Part shown: positions 9,241 through 17,585 of the stretch, one piece after another | Layout of the letters: each line of letters starts with the position of its first letter | Numbering within the stretch: the first letter of the stretch is position 1 | Assembly: GCA_018662365.1 (NCBI GenBank) | Contig: JABJGH010000035.1 | Span: 87,040 to 151,039 of the forward strand | Length of the DNA: 64,000 bases | Source: Chloroflexota bacterium | GTDB taxonomy: Bacteria > Chloroflexota > Anaerolineae > Anaerolineales > UBA11579 | Direction of reading: 5' to 3' | The notes under the pieces: model-generated | Database searches by the model: none | What the model was told of the DNA's origin: nothing | The model's input: only the letters and a program-made list of their open reading frames with translations | Position numbers and translations under genes: made by a program

Positions 9241-10368
9241 ATGATTAATAAAAACAATAATGAACCAATAAATAGAAGAGAACTTCTGAAATTATTTGGT
9301 TTCGGAAGTGCTTTGTTGCTCAGTTCCTGCGTAAGCAAATCTCAAAACACTAATGCCGAAAATAGTTCTACCCTTCCCCCAAAAGCTTCAGATGTTCCTA
9401 AAACTTCATCTGAAACCGACGCCCCCAAATCAACGGAATCCGAATTTTCACCCACTGACGCACCTACAGATCTGCCGCTATCCCTAGAGGAAGAATTTCT
9501 CCAAATTCAACAACCGCTAAACATTGATCCCTTATCAGAAGATGAGTGGATGTCCCTTCCCATCGTCCCCGAAAAACTCAGTCAACGGATGCTGCGCTTG
9601 TTTGCCCTTGGCCAAGAAATGGGGCGCGACGCGCGTTTATTTTCAGTGGTGGGGGATTGCCAAACCATTCCCTCCTATTTTTTAGGGAATTTTGATGATT
9701 CCTTATCCTCTTCAAGATATACCCTTGGGGATGAATATGCGTATTTACAAGAAACGATCGATTATTATAAAGGGTCTTATAAGGGCGGAGTGGCAGCAAA
9801 GGGAGGCCAAAATGTTGCCGCAGTATTTTCTCCACTTTGGGCAAACCCTGAATTTTGTAAATCAGATGAAGGCCCCCTGGCTTGTGAATTGCGATTAAAA
9901 AAATCGGTATTTACCTTCATCAGCTTAGAAGAAAACTGGAAAGGGGATTTAGTCGGCTATGTAAATAATTTAGAGAAAGTCGTGCTCTATACCCTATCTC
10001 AAGGGGTCATTCCCATATTATCAACCAAAGCCAATAACCTGGAAGGAGATCACAGCATCAACCGTGCGATCGTTGAAATTGCTCGCCGATATGAATTACC
10101 CCTATGGAATTTTTGGGCATCTGTACAGGATATTCCTAAACAGGGTTTGGACGCAGACCGCTTTCACCTCACATTTAGTTTAAACCTTGCCAATAATTTC
10201 GATTCCCGTTTTTATTTCCAAGATTCAACTCAGATTGATACAGGTTGGGGAATGCGAAACATCACAGCATTAATGTTATTGGACTTCATGAGAAAAAATC
10301 TGGTCAATGAGATCGGATTAGGCCATCAGATGATCTTCCAGCTTGAACGATGGATACGACATAGTTAG
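9241..10368 (+). CDS. SGNH-hydrolase-like lipoprotein, copy 2
   Basis: 375 residues, tandem paralogue of the preceding gene over its full length. The N-terminus has NRRELLKLFGFGSALLLSSC: a twin-arginine motif, a hydrophobic core and a good lipobox (LSSC), so Tat export and lipidation are likely. A low-complexity Ser/Thr/Pro linker reaches about residue 80. The folded domain begins with DPLSEDEW, then VVGDCQ where SGNH enzymes carry GDS, and later LDADRFHLTF, an Asp-x-x-His pair matching block V. The Cys in place of the nucleophilic Ser is shared by both copies. A terminator follows. Catalytic activity is unproven and the family assignment is moderate. Confidence 0.65.
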   Translation: MINKNNNEPINRRELLKLFGFGSALLLSSCVSKSQNTNAENSSTLPPKASDVPKTSSETDAPKSTESEFSPTDAPTDLPLSLEEEFLQIQQPLNIDPLSEDEWMSLPIVPEKLSQRMLRLFALGQEMGRDARLFSVVGDCQTIPSYFLGNFDDSLSSSRYTLGDEYAYLQETIDYYKGSYKGGVAAKGGQNVAAVFSPLWANPEFCKSDEGPLACELRLKKSVFTFISLEENWKGDLVGYVNNLEKVVLYTLSQGVIPILSTKANNLEGDHSINRAIVEIARRYELPLWNFWASVQDIPKQGLDADRFHLTFSLNLANNFDSRFYFQDSTQIDTGWGMRNITALMLLDFMRKNLVNEIGLGHQMIFQLERWIRHS

Positions 10369-10390
10369 TTTGGTGATTTTCAGGCATTAT

Positions 10391-10421
10391 AAAGACGAGG
10401 GTATTTTCCTCGTCTTTTTTT
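10391..10421 (+). terminator. Rho-independent terminator after the SGNH pair
   Basis: AAAGACGAGG and CCTCGTCTTT form a perfect 10-bp stem around a 7-nt loop, followed by further T. Confidence 0.9.
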
Positions 10422-10460
10422 CATAAAATTGAAAAATGTTACAATCGAATTGAGGCGTAA

Positions 10461-11288
10461 ATGAAAGAGGCAGACCAAAATCTACCCACGGATTCAAATA
10501 AAAACAGAATAACAAAAAGCATGATATTCATTGCGCTTGGCATCCTGTTATTTGCCTGGCTTTCAAACACACCTCCTGGCTTATTAAGCAAGGCAGATGC
10601 TGTTGGTTATGCGGTCTGCCATCGGATTGATCTGCGCTCTTTTCATTTGGGTGATAGACAGATCCCACTTTGCGCCAGATGTACGGGGATGTACTTAGCG
10701 GCAGTTTTTGGTATCCTTTTCCAATTATTACTCGGACGAAGAAGGACTGAATACCCTCCCAAAAGCATCTTGTTCTTCCTGGGGATTTTGTTTTTTGCCT
10801 TTGCGTTTGATGGCAGCAATTCCCTAATTCAGTTGATCCGCGATGGTAAAGGCTTGCTATATACCACCACGAATACAATTCGCTTGATTACTGGCACGGG
10901 CATGGGTTTAGTTTTGGCAGTGTTGATCACCCCTGCGTTTAATCAATCTGTTTGGCAGAGATATAGCAAGAAAGCAGGTATTGAGAATTGGAAACAATTC
11001 GCAGGACTACTTTTGGGCGGATTGATCATTGTTTTCCTCATAATGAGTGAAAACCCGCTGATTTTATATCCACTAAGTTTGATTAGTACAGTAGGCATTC
11101 TCCTCCTTCTCACCATGATCTATACCATGGTGGTCCTAATGCTCTTTAAGCGAGAGAATATTGCATATAAATGGCAGGATTTGATCCTGCCGATGAGCGG
11201 TGGCTTATTCCTCGCACTCGCCCAGATCGCCCTTTTAGATTATGGTAGATTTTTATTAACAAATACCTGGACGGGGTTCGGATTCTAG
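10461..11288 (+). CDS. DUF2085 membrane protein
   Basis: 275 residues with about seven membrane spans. The family signature is clear: GYAVCHRIDLRSF then GDRQIPLCARCTGMYLAAVFG, i.e. Cys-His...Cys-x-x-Cys-Thr-Gly next to the second span (residues about 50-80), which may bind a metal. No biochemical function is established for the family. GAGG lies 5 nt before the ATG. The next gene (DUF4126) follows after 34 bp and both are polytopic, so they may be cotranscribed. Confidence 0.88.
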   Translation: MKEADQNLPTDSNKNRITKSMIFIALGILLFAWLSNTPPGLLSKADAVGYAVCHRIDLRSFHLGDRQIPLCARCTGMYLAAVFGILFQLLLGRRRTEYPPKSILFFLGILFFAFAFDGSNSLIQLIRDGKGLLYTTTNTIRLITGTGMGLVLAVLITPAFNQSVWQRYSKKAGIENWKQFAGLLLGGLIIVFLIMSENPLILYPLSLISTVGILLLLTMIYTMVVLMLFKRENIAYKWQDLILPMSGGLFLALAQIALLDYGRFLLTNTWTGFGF

Positions 11289-11322
11289 TTTTTGTGGTTT
11301 AATTAATTTTGAGGTAATACAT

Positions 11323-11904
11323 ATGGATCTATTATTAGGTGTTTTTTCAGCTTTTGGGCTATCTGCCAGTGCAGGGTTAAATGCATATATACCTTTGCTG
11401 GCTGTGGCGATCATTTCAAAGTTCACAAATATACTCAATCTGAACGAACCTTGGGATACCCTGTCCAATTGGTGGATCATTGGTATTTTGGTTGTGCTTT
11501 CTTTGGTAGAGTTTTTCGCAGACAAAATCCCTGCGATTAATCATGTGAATGACGCCATTCAAACTATTATTCGGCCAGTAGCAGGTGCAATTGCCTTTGC
11601 CGCTAGTGCAAATGTGATTACGGAAATCAGCCCGGTGTTTTCTCTTGCCATGGGCCTACTTGTTGCGGGAGGTGTGCATGCGGCCAAGGCTGTCGCGGTG
11701 CGCCCAGCAGTGACTGCAACGACTGGCGGCGTCGGCAATGTGTTTGTTTCTGTTGCAGAAGATGTTGTCGCGACCGTACTATCGATTTTGGCAATTTTGA
11801 TCCCAATCGTAGCTGGCATCTTATTAAGCATGTTTGCTGCTTGGGTGATCTGGTTCTTTTGGCGGAGAGCAAACAAAAGAAATGCCCAATCAATGGCTGA
11901 ATAA
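11323..11904 (+). CDS. DUF4126 membrane protein
   Basis: 193 residues, five to six membrane spans. The N-terminus GVFSAFGLSASAGLNAYIPLL is the DUF4126 hallmark, and a Gly/Ala-rich central part (GLLVAGGVHAAKAVAVRPAV) resembles pore or packing helices. Function unknown. It ends with a short basic tail (FFWRRANKRNAQ), predicting a cytoplasmic C-terminus. The start at ATG 11323 is supported by GAGG 7-8 nt upstream. Confidence 0.85.
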   Translation: MDLLLGVFSAFGLSASAGLNAYIPLLAVAIISKFTNILNLNEPWDTLSNWWIIGILVVLSLVEFFADKIPAINHVNDAIQTIIRPVAGAIAFAASANVITEISPVFSLAMGLLVAGGVHAAKAVAVRPAVTATTGGVGNVFVSVAEDVVATVLSILAILIPIVAGILLSMFAAWVIWFFWRRANKRNAQSMAE

Positions 11905-11948
11905 CTTTTTTTAGGACCCTTTTTGAAATTGCAAAGACATTAAAGCAC

Positions 11949-11976
11949 TTGTCTGCTGTATGCATTATTGTATAAT
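11949..11976 (+). promoter_or_regulatory. Promoter of the 68-residue membrane protein gene
   Basis: TTGTCT at 11949-11954 and TATAAT at 11971-11976 are 16 bp apart. A start near 11983 would give a leader of only about 14 nt that still includes AAGGAG. Confidence 0.55.
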
Positions 11977-11996
11977 GAATGAACAAGGAGATTATT

Positions 11997-12203
11997 ATGG
12001 AAGAAGAATTCGTGAACCAAAGTGCAGATGGTGGGCAAGACGATCTATCCCAATTTGATAATGGGGACCCAGAAGGTAAAGCCCGCCGTAAAAAGACGAT
12101 TATTGCTGTGGCAGTTGGACTGATTATTTGCTGTTGCTGTGTGGGTTTTGTTTATTCCGGTTGGAATTGGTGGGGCGATATCTTATACGATATGCTCCCC
12201 TAA
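11997..12203 (+). CDS. Small single-span membrane protein
   Basis: 68 residues: a very acidic N-terminal half (EEEFVNQSADGGQDDLSQFDNGD), a basic stop-transfer motif (KARRKKT), one membrane helix with four adjacent or near-adjacent Cys (IICCCCVGFVYSG), and a short outer tail. The frame also has an ATG at 11979, but AAGGAG at 11985-11990 lies inside that extension and points to ATG 11997. No family recognised. A terminator follows directly. Confidence 0.65.
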   Translation: MEEEFVNQSADGGQDDLSQFDNGDPEGKARRKKTIIAVAVGLIICCCCVGFVYSGWNWWGDILYDMLP

Positions 12204-12223
12204 AAATATTATTATTAATACAT

Positions 12224-12256
12224 AAGAGGATGGTGAAAGCTGTCCTCTTTTTTTTA
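12224..12256 (+). terminator. Terminator between the small membrane protein and thiQ
   Basis: AAGAGGA/TCCTCTT stem with a 12-nt loop and a T8 run. Because the stem is A-rich on the other side it may also serve the converging thi operon. Confidence 0.8.
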
Positions 12257-12257
12257 T

Positions 12258-13280
12258 TTAATCTTTTCTCATTATCTGGAACGCCTCAAATGGATCCAAG
12301 CTGATTTGAATTTGCTCTCCGACGTTGGGAAGATCTTCAAATGAGCTAAAATCAAGCATTAATCCTTGGCTTTCAATTCGAATACGTGTGTTTTCTCCTC
12401 GAAAACTCTTATCAATCACCTGTCCTGATAACTTAAAGGGAAGACTCTCACCGATAACGACTCGGTCGGGACGAAGCAGTACTTTGACATCGCCAGGTGA
12501 ACGGTTTTGAATAGGGAAGGTACCCAAAAGGGTCTCAACCTCACTTCCCTTAATTTTTCCGTCGAGGATATTGGAAAGCCCAATAAAATTGGCCACAAAA
12601 ACGGAAGCGGGTTGACGGTAGATCTGATTTGGGGAGCCAATTTGTATAATATTTCCACGATCCATGATGATGATCTTATCTGCTAAGGCAAACGCTTCTT
12701 CTTGATCATGGGTCACATATAACGTGGTTTGCTGTGTTTCCCGCAAAATGGATTTTAGCTCCTCCAACAATCGTTGGCGTAAGGCACGATCCAGGGACCC
12801 TAATGGTTCATCCAACATTAATAGCTCGGGTTTAGGGGCTAGTGCACGCGCCAATGCCACCCGCTGTTGTTCCCCCCCTGACAAACTATTCACGTCCCGA
12901 GTTTCAAAATCAGATAAACCAACCAGGTTAATCACTTCCCTAACCCGTGTCTTGATCTCAATCTCATTTTTATCCTGCATTTTCAATCCAAATGCAACAT
13001 TATGAAAAACGTTCTTATGGGGAAAAAGGGCAAAATCTTGGAACATCAACCCAAAATTCCGTTTATGAACCTCAATATCGGCAAGATCATTTCCATGCCA
13101 TTTAATAATGCCGGCATCTGCTTTTTCTAAACCGGCGATCATATTCAGCAATGTGGATTTTCCGCAACCGCTCGGACCCAACAGGGCAACAATTTCTCCT
13201 TGAGAAAGTTCAAAAGAAACATTATTCACTGCTTTTTTATCTTCAAAAGATTTTGAGAGCTCAGATACGATTAATGTCAA
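12258..13280 (-). CDS. thiQ: ABC transporter ATP-binding protein, thiamine type
   Basis: 340 residues. Walker A GPSGCGKST is at 35-43, the Q-loop is MFQDFALFPH, the signature LSGGEQQR at about 133-140, and Walker B LLMLDEPLGSLD at about 153-164. A C-terminal TOBE-like beta domain fills residues 240-340, which makes it longer than E. coli ThiQ (about 230) and closer to the FbpC/PotA build. Thiamine specificity is inferred from the operon: substrate-binding protein, fused permease and thiamine pyrophosphokinase behind a TPP riboswitch. It is the last gene, 10 bp after the permease stop. Confidence 0.88.
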   Translation of the reverse strand: MTLIVSELSKSFEDKKAVNNVSFELSQGEIVALLGPSGCGKSTLLNMIAGLEKADAGIIKWHGNDLADIEVHKRNFGLMFQDFALFPHKNVFHNVAFGLKMQDKNEIEIKTRVREVINLVGLSDFETRDVNSLSGGEQQRVALARALAPKPELLMLDEPLGSLDRALRQRLLEELKSILRETQQTTLYVTHDQEEAFALADKIIIMDRGNIIQIGSPNQIYRQPASVFVANFIGLSNILDGKIKGSEVETLLGTFPIQNRSPGDVKVLLRPDRVVIGESLPFKLSGQVIDKSFRGENTRIRIESQGLMLDFSSFEDLPNVGEQIQISLDPFEAFQIMRKD

Positions 13281-13290
13281 GGTTCATCCT

Positions 13291-15021
13291 TTAAAATTCA
13301 TTTACTTCAGCAATGCGGAGCCGCTCAATGGCTAACATGCCTAGAGTGGTGACCACCATCAAAATTGTACTTAAGGCCAGCGCCTGACCATAATTCAAGC
13401 CACCCGGTTGAGAGAGAAAACGATAGATCACTACTGGTATTGTAGGGAATTCTGGGCGGGCTACCAGAGCTGTCGCCCCAAACTCCCCTAATGAAATGGT
13501 GAGGGCAAAGGTTGCAGATACAATCAGCGCTCGGCCAATTAAGGGCAGATCAATTTCTTTAAAAACTTTGGATGGTGAAGCCCCCAAACTTGCGGCAGCC
13601 TTTCTCAAAACTGGCTGAATACTTCGCAATGCGGGTGTGAGCGAGCGTACCACAAAAGGAAAAGCGACCAAAGTATGTGCAAGAGGGATCAACAGGGGAG
13701 AGGTTCGCAAATCCAGGGGAGGGGAATCCAAAGCAACGATAAACCCCAAGCCTAAGGTAACCGCTGAGGTGCCAAGGGGGAGCATCAAGATCGGGTCTAA
13801 GAGTCGGCTGGCTAAACTTTTTTTGTAGCGCGCCAGCGCCCAAGCTGCTGGAAAACCCAAAACCAATGCAAAAAACACAGTGGCAGAGGCATATAGCAAA
13901 GAAGTTTGAATGGCGGAAGTGGGGGGAGCATAAAAATAAGAGTCTCTACTGTTGACCGATAATTCCTCATAAAAGTCAGTCGTGAATCCAGATTGAACCG
14001 ATTCTACTGTTTGGCGTTTATCTGGGTCTAGGCGAGTGAAGGACCTTACTCCCAAGGCCAATAAAGGGGTGACAAATAAGAGAACCATCAATCCGATCAT
14101 CGTGGCCCCAAATGTCTTTTGTCGCCATCCTAATAATTTACTTTGAGTAATTTTTCTTCCTCGTTGTTTTAGCGGTCGGGAAAGTTTGTTGCTCAATCGG
14201 GTGTAAATGATCGTCAAACCCAAGGTGGTGAATAACTGTATAAGGGAAAGCACGGCTGCCATCGGCAAATTGAAGAGGCTGATGGTTTGGTAAAAGATCT
14301 CAACTTCCAGCGTAGAGAATTTAGGCCCCCCCAAAACCAATACCACGCCGAAAGAAGTGAAATCAAAGATAAAAACCAGCAATGCTGCAGCGGTAATTGC
14401 GGGTAATAATAAGGGAACGGTCACTCCCCACCAACTCTGCCAACGATTTGCCCCCAAGGTTTGGGCAGCTTGGGTAAGTTTTGGATCTAAGCGTCCCCAA
14501 AAATCTCCGACCATCCGTAGGACGATCGTGGTGTTATAAAACACATGCGCCAACAATATCGCGCCCAGAGTATTGATAAACCGGATCGGTGGTTCAGATA
14601 GATCAAAAATATCCATCAAGCCTAAATTTAGCCAACCGCGAGGTCCTAAAAGCGCATTGAAAGCCGCAGCAACCACCAAGGTGGGCATCACAAAAGGCAC
14701 TCCTGTGAGGGCGCGCAAAAGGTTTTTCCCCCTAAATTTAAATCGACCAAATAAATAAGCGCCAGGTAAACCAATCGCTAATGTCAATAGGGTAGAAAGC
14801 AGGGCTTGCCAAACGGTAAAAGATAGCACATTCTGCACCGAATTGGACTGGATCGCATCCAAGAATGGGACAAGCACACCAGTCTCGCTTCTGCTGAAAC
14901 TTAAGGCAAAAATATTTCCTAAGGGGTAGAAATAGAAAATCACAAAAAAACTAAGCGGCAATAGCCAAAATAGCCACTGCCTATTGGTTTGTTTTTTTTC
15001 TTTTCCATTTCCCATATTCAT
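13291..15021 (-). CDS. thiP: ABC transporter permease, two fused halves, thiamine type
   Basis: 576 residues, 12 predicted spans, two BPD_transp_1 halves (about 50-260 and 330-560). Each half has an EAA-loop-like motif: AAQTLGANRWQSWWGVTVPLLLP and AAASLGASPSKVFKEIDLPL. This fused arrangement is that of ThiP and FbpB. The basic N-terminus (GKEKKQTNRQW) predicts N-in topology. It lies 9 bp after thiB and 10 bp before thiQ, so the three are cotranscribed. Confidence 0.9.
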   Translation of the reverse strand: MNMGNGKEKKQTNRQWLFWLLPLSFFVIFYFYPLGNIFALSFSRSETGVLVPFLDAIQSNSVQNVLSFTVWQALLSTLLTLAIGLPGAYLFGRFKFRGKNLLRALTGVPFVMPTLVVAAAFNALLGPRGWLNLGLMDIFDLSEPPIRFINTLGAILLAHVFYNTTIVLRMVGDFWGRLDPKLTQAAQTLGANRWQSWWGVTVPLLLPAITAAALLVFIFDFTSFGVVLVLGGPKFSTLEVEIFYQTISLFNLPMAAVLSLIQLFTTLGLTIIYTRLSNKLSRPLKQRGRKITQSKLLGWRQKTFGATMIGLMVLLFVTPLLALGVRSFTRLDPDKRQTVESVQSGFTTDFYEELSVNSRDSYFYAPPTSAIQTSLLYASATVFFALVLGFPAAWALARYKKSLASRLLDPILMLPLGTSAVTLGLGFIVALDSPPLDLRTSPLLIPLAHTLVAFPFVVRSLTPALRSIQPVLRKAAASLGASPSKVFKEIDLPLIGRALIVSATFALTISLGEFGATALVARPEFPTIPVVIYRFLSQPGGLNYGQALALSTILMVVTTLGMLAIERLRIAEVNEF

Positions 15022-15030
15022 TCTTAATCT

Positions 15031-16101
15031 CTAACGGATTACGACATCCGTCCAAGCCTCGATCCATTCCTCTCGATGCTCAGCAATATCTTCAGGTGCA
15101 AGATAAACTGGTTCATCGGGAACTGCGAGAAACTCAACAAAGGCCTCATCCATCACAGCATTTTCATTCACCGGGAACACATACATTTGTAAGGGCAGAT
15201 CCTCTTGAAAAGTGGTTGAGAGCATAAAGTCTACCCATTTTTCAGCCATTTCTCGGTTTTCAGTACCGCGCAAGATACCCACAAATTCGATCTGCCGGAA
15301 ACAGGTACTGTCAGCAACAATTGCAGCAGTGGGGGGGTCAGACATTTCTTCTTCAGCAAAAATCACTTCGAAGGGTGGGCTCGATCCGTACGAAACCACG
15401 ATGGGGCGAGTGCCACCCCAGCGGCTAAACTCAGAATAATAGGCTGTTTCCCAATCATTTACCACCAACACATCGTTTTTAACTAACTTTTCCCAGAACT
15501 TCAAATAACCGTCTGGACCAAATTCCCCAATAGTCGCAAATAAGAAAGCAAGCCCGGGGGAGGAGGTGGCGGGGTTTTGTACAACCAACAAACTCTTGTA
15601 TTTAGGAATCTGCAAATCTTTCAGTTTTTTAGGGATCGCTAATTTATTTTGGGCAAAATACTCAATATCATAATTCAAACAAACATCACCAAAATCTACA
15701 GGTAAAGCACGAAACTGCTCATCCAATTTATACTGATCGGGGATTTCACCTAAAAGAGGAGACTGATAGCTTTCAAATATATTTTCTTCTAATGCCCTAC
15801 TTAGAAATGTATTATCCACCCCATAGAACACATCTGCCAAGGGGGAATCTCCCGCAAGGGCGGCCTTATTGACAGCTGTGCCCGTATCCCCAGCTCGTAA
15901 AAACTGCACTTGCACATTGTTTTCGTTCTCAAATTCAGCCAAAACCTCTTCAGATATTGCAAATGAATCGTGGGTCATCACCGTGAGGGTTGCTGGTTCA
16001 GCATCCTCCTCAATTATCTCGTTATTAATATTTTGGTTATTTGTGCATCCCATTAACCCAATGCCAACAAGGGTCAGTATAAGTATTCCTTTTTTAAACA
16101 T
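15031..16101 (-). CDS. thiB: Thiamine ABC transporter substrate-binding lipoprotein
   Basis: 356 residues. The signal peptide ends in lipobox LMGC with Cys19, so it is membrane-anchored outside the cell. The mature part begins LTVMTHDSFAISEEVLAEFE and continues DSPLADVFYGVDNTFLSRAL, both characteristic of ThiB/TbpA (thiamine, TMP or TPP binding). WETAYYSEFSRWGG and VVSYGSSPPFEVIF lie where ThiB places aromatic pyrimidine-stacking residues; that functional match is inferred. It is second in the riboswitch-controlled operon. Confidence 0.92.
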   Translation of the reverse strand: MFKKGILILTLVGIGLMGCTNNQNINNEIIEEDAEPATLTVMTHDSFAISEEVLAEFENENNVQVQFLRAGDTGTAVNKAALAGDSPLADVFYGVDNTFLSRALEENIFESYQSPLLGEIPDQYKLDEQFRALPVDFGDVCLNYDIEYFAQNKLAIPKKLKDLQIPKYKSLLVVQNPATSSPGLAFLFATIGEFGPDGYLKFWEKLVKNDVLVVNDWETAYYSEFSRWGGTRPIVVSYGSSPPFEVIFAEEEMSDPPTAAIVADSTCFRQIEFVGILRGTENREMAEKWVDFMLSTTFQEDLPLQMYVFPVNENAVMDEAFVEFLAVPDEPVYLAPEDIAEHREEWIEAWTDVVIR

Positions 16102-16144
16102 TTATTCTCCTTAAAATTTGTTGCCACTTCCTGTTTTCAAACCA

Positions 16145-16783
16145 TCAGTCCTTAGCGCCATACACACAAAGCAGCTTACCTTTTTTGATTTTTATGGATA
16201 CTTTTTCTTGCAAAACTTTATTACTCAAGCCGCGGGTGGCTCCAAAGACAAGGGTTTCGTCTATCAAGGGCCATTCCAGCCCCTTGGTGTTCACTCCTTC
16301 CGCATCTCCGCCCAAAGGGATCAGGGACAGAGTCGATCCACGATCAGCTTTTATTTCAATCTCATTGCGAATCAAATAAATCCATTGCCCCTCTTCCCAA
16401 AATGAGATATTGAGCGAATCTAAAGCGGGGAGCGCGGGCAGCAACAAATTAGCCAATGAGTGATCCCAGCGCCTTCCTAGACCACCTAATATAATTATTT
16501 GCTCAATCTCAAGTGAGAGACTATGCAAAAGGGCTAATTCAAGATCGGTCTCATCCTTTCGAGGCTCAAATTTCAATATCTTGGTTCCAGCTTTTTGAAA
16601 ATAGTCTTCGTCTTTTTTACTAACCGAATCCAAGTCTCCGATCAAGATATCTGGAATGAGATCCATTTCCCTGCAAAACCGCGCCCCACCATCCGCAGCA
16701 ATTAATATGTCACCGGGGTTAATTAACTCTTTTGCCCCTTGTAGATCTCTTATCTCTCCATTTGCGAAAACAATTGCTCTCAA
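16145..16783 (-). CDS. thiN: Thiamine pyrophosphokinase (UUG start)
   Basis: 212 residues; transfers pyrophosphate from ATP to thiamine, giving TPP directly from imported thiamine. Family motifs: DGGARFCREM (31-40), IGDLDSV (48-54), KDETDLELALLHS (about 76-88), and GGLGRRWDHSLANL. The frame starts with TTG at 16783, 8 nt after GGAGG; that Shine-Dalgarno is the 3' arm of the riboswitch terminator and the first two bases of the start codon belong to its U-tract. As first gene of the operon it is the most directly exposed to TPP control. Confidence 0.93.
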   Translation of the reverse strand: MRAIVFANGEIRDLQGAKELINPGDILIAADGGARFCREMDLIPDILIGDLDSVSKKDEDYFQKAGTKILKFEPRKDETDLELALLHSLSLEIEQIIILGGLGRRWDHSLANLLLPALPALDSLNISFWEEGQWIYLIRNEIEIKADRGSTLSLIPLGGDAEGVNTKGLEWPLIDETLVFGATRGLSNKVLQEKVSIKIKKGKLLCVYGAKD

Positions 16784-16813
16784 AAAAAATCCCTCCGCCG
16801 TTGGGGGAGGGAT
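16782..16813 (-). terminator. TPP-riboswitch expression platform: terminator overlapping SD and start codon
   Basis: Reading the minus strand: ATCCCTCC (16813-16806), loop, GGAGGGAT (16796-16789), then eight T whose last two are part of the thiN TTG. The 3' arm is also the ribosome binding site. The 8-mer GGCGGAGG occurs both in the aptamer (16842-16835) and at the terminator (16799-16792), so the CCTCC arm can pair with either; this gives a ready antiterminator/terminator switch. Confidence 0.85.
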
Positions 16814-16830
16814 GATTAATTAAAGCTTGC

Positions 16831-16926
16831 AATTCCTCCGCCGGCATTATCCGGATCAGGTATGCGGGTCGTAGACAATCGGTCTACATCTCAGCTTGGC
16901 TTTCCCAAGCTCCCCGTGCTATATCC
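16831..16926 (-). ncRNA. TPP riboswitch aptamer (THI box)
   Basis: On the minus strand the order is GGGGAGC, then GCTGAGA (T-loop of the pyrimidine-sensing helix), a stem GTAGACC/GGTCTAC-type insert, GACCC, and then ACCTGATCCGGATAATGCCG, GGCGGAGGAA. These are the invariant THI-box elements in the right order and spacing. It lies upstream of thiN-thiB-thiP-thiQ, so TPP should repress thiamine uptake and phosphorylation. Confidence 0.96.
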
Positions 16927-16937
16927 TTGTAAGTTTC

Positions 16938-16965
16938 AGTATACCAGCACAATATAGACTGTCAA
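16938..16965 (-). promoter_or_regulatory. Promoter of the thi operon
   Basis: Minus-strand TTGACA (16965-16960) and TATACT (16943-16938) with a 16-bp spacer. Transcription would start near 16931, just before the aptamer. Confidence 0.75.
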
Positions 16966-17090
16966 GCAGACCAAAAAAAAAAGCTAGGGGTAAAGTTGAT
17001 AATTATTGATATGCCTAACATAATAATATATAATTTGGAAAAGTCAGTATCACGAAACATCATGGTGCGAATTTATAAGGATTTAGTTCA

Positions 17091-17456
17091 ATGGATAAAG
17101 GCCCTGATAAATATACTGTAATCAAAGAGTATATCTCTCCATACCCAAATTCAATCTTCTTTTTTGTGGGTGAACGTATTAAAGTCGGGAAAAAATTCGA
17201 AGATGACCCAAATTGGAAAGACTGGATATGGTGTGAAGGCGAAAATAGCAATAAAGCGTGGGTACCTGAGCAATTTATTGAAATAAAAGGAAAAGAGGGA
17301 GTGCTACTCCAAGATTATGATGCTTTAGAATTGAGTGTTTTTCCGGGGGAGGTGGTCTCAATATACAAGTTGATAAATGGATTTGGGATGGGGGAGAAAG
17401 CCGATGGAACAAAAGGGTGGGTCCCTCTGAAAAATTTAGATAAAATCAGGATTTAG
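17091..17456 (+). CDS. Tandem SH3-like protein
   Basis: 121 residues made of two SH3-type repeats: residues about 7-63 (YTVIKEYISPYPNSIFFFVGERIKVGKK ... AWVPEQFIE) and about 69-118 (GVLLQDYDALELSVFPGEVVSIYK ... GWVPLKNL). Each has the ALYDY-like opening and the WVP closing strand of SH3 folds. No signal peptide, so cytoplasmic. Such bacterial double-SH3 proteins have no defined ligand. AAGGA lies 9 nt before the ATG. AT-rich relative to neighbours. Confidence 0.75.
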   Translation: MDKGPDKYTVIKEYISPYPNSIFFFVGERIKVGKKFEDDPNWKDWIWCEGENSNKAWVPEQFIEIKGKEGVLLQDYDALELSVFPGEVVSIYKLINGFGMGEKADGTKGWVPLKNLDKIRI

Positions 17457-17500
17457 CCCTCCATTTCATCAATTATTTTCCTCCTAACACGAGAGAAACG

Positions 17501-17530
17501 TTGACGATTCAACCGCGATTGTGGTACTAT
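17501..17530 (+). promoter_or_regulatory. Promoter of infC-rpmI-rplT
   Basis: TTGACG (17501-17506), an 18-bp spacer and TACTAT (17525-17530). The ATG at 17529 lies inside the -10 element and so cannot be the translated start from this promoter. Confidence 0.65.
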
Positions 17531-17531
17531 G

Positions 17532-17565
17532 GCACGCGCCTTTTTAGAAAGGCTGTGCATTTTTT
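17532..17565 (+). terminator. Hairpin with T-run just before infC
   Basis: GCAC and GCC pair with GGC and GTGC around a loop, followed by six T. It overlaps the predicted infC start point, so it more likely ends read-through from the SH3 gene than attenuates infC. Confidence 0.45.
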
Positions 17566-17585
17566 ATTTAACTAAGGAGTTAGAG

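Noticed and set aside
17529-17585. ATG-initiated N-terminal extension of IF-3 (MARAFLERLC...)
   Set aside because: The ATG overlaps the -10 box, lacks a ribosome site, and the extension has no IF-3 similarity.
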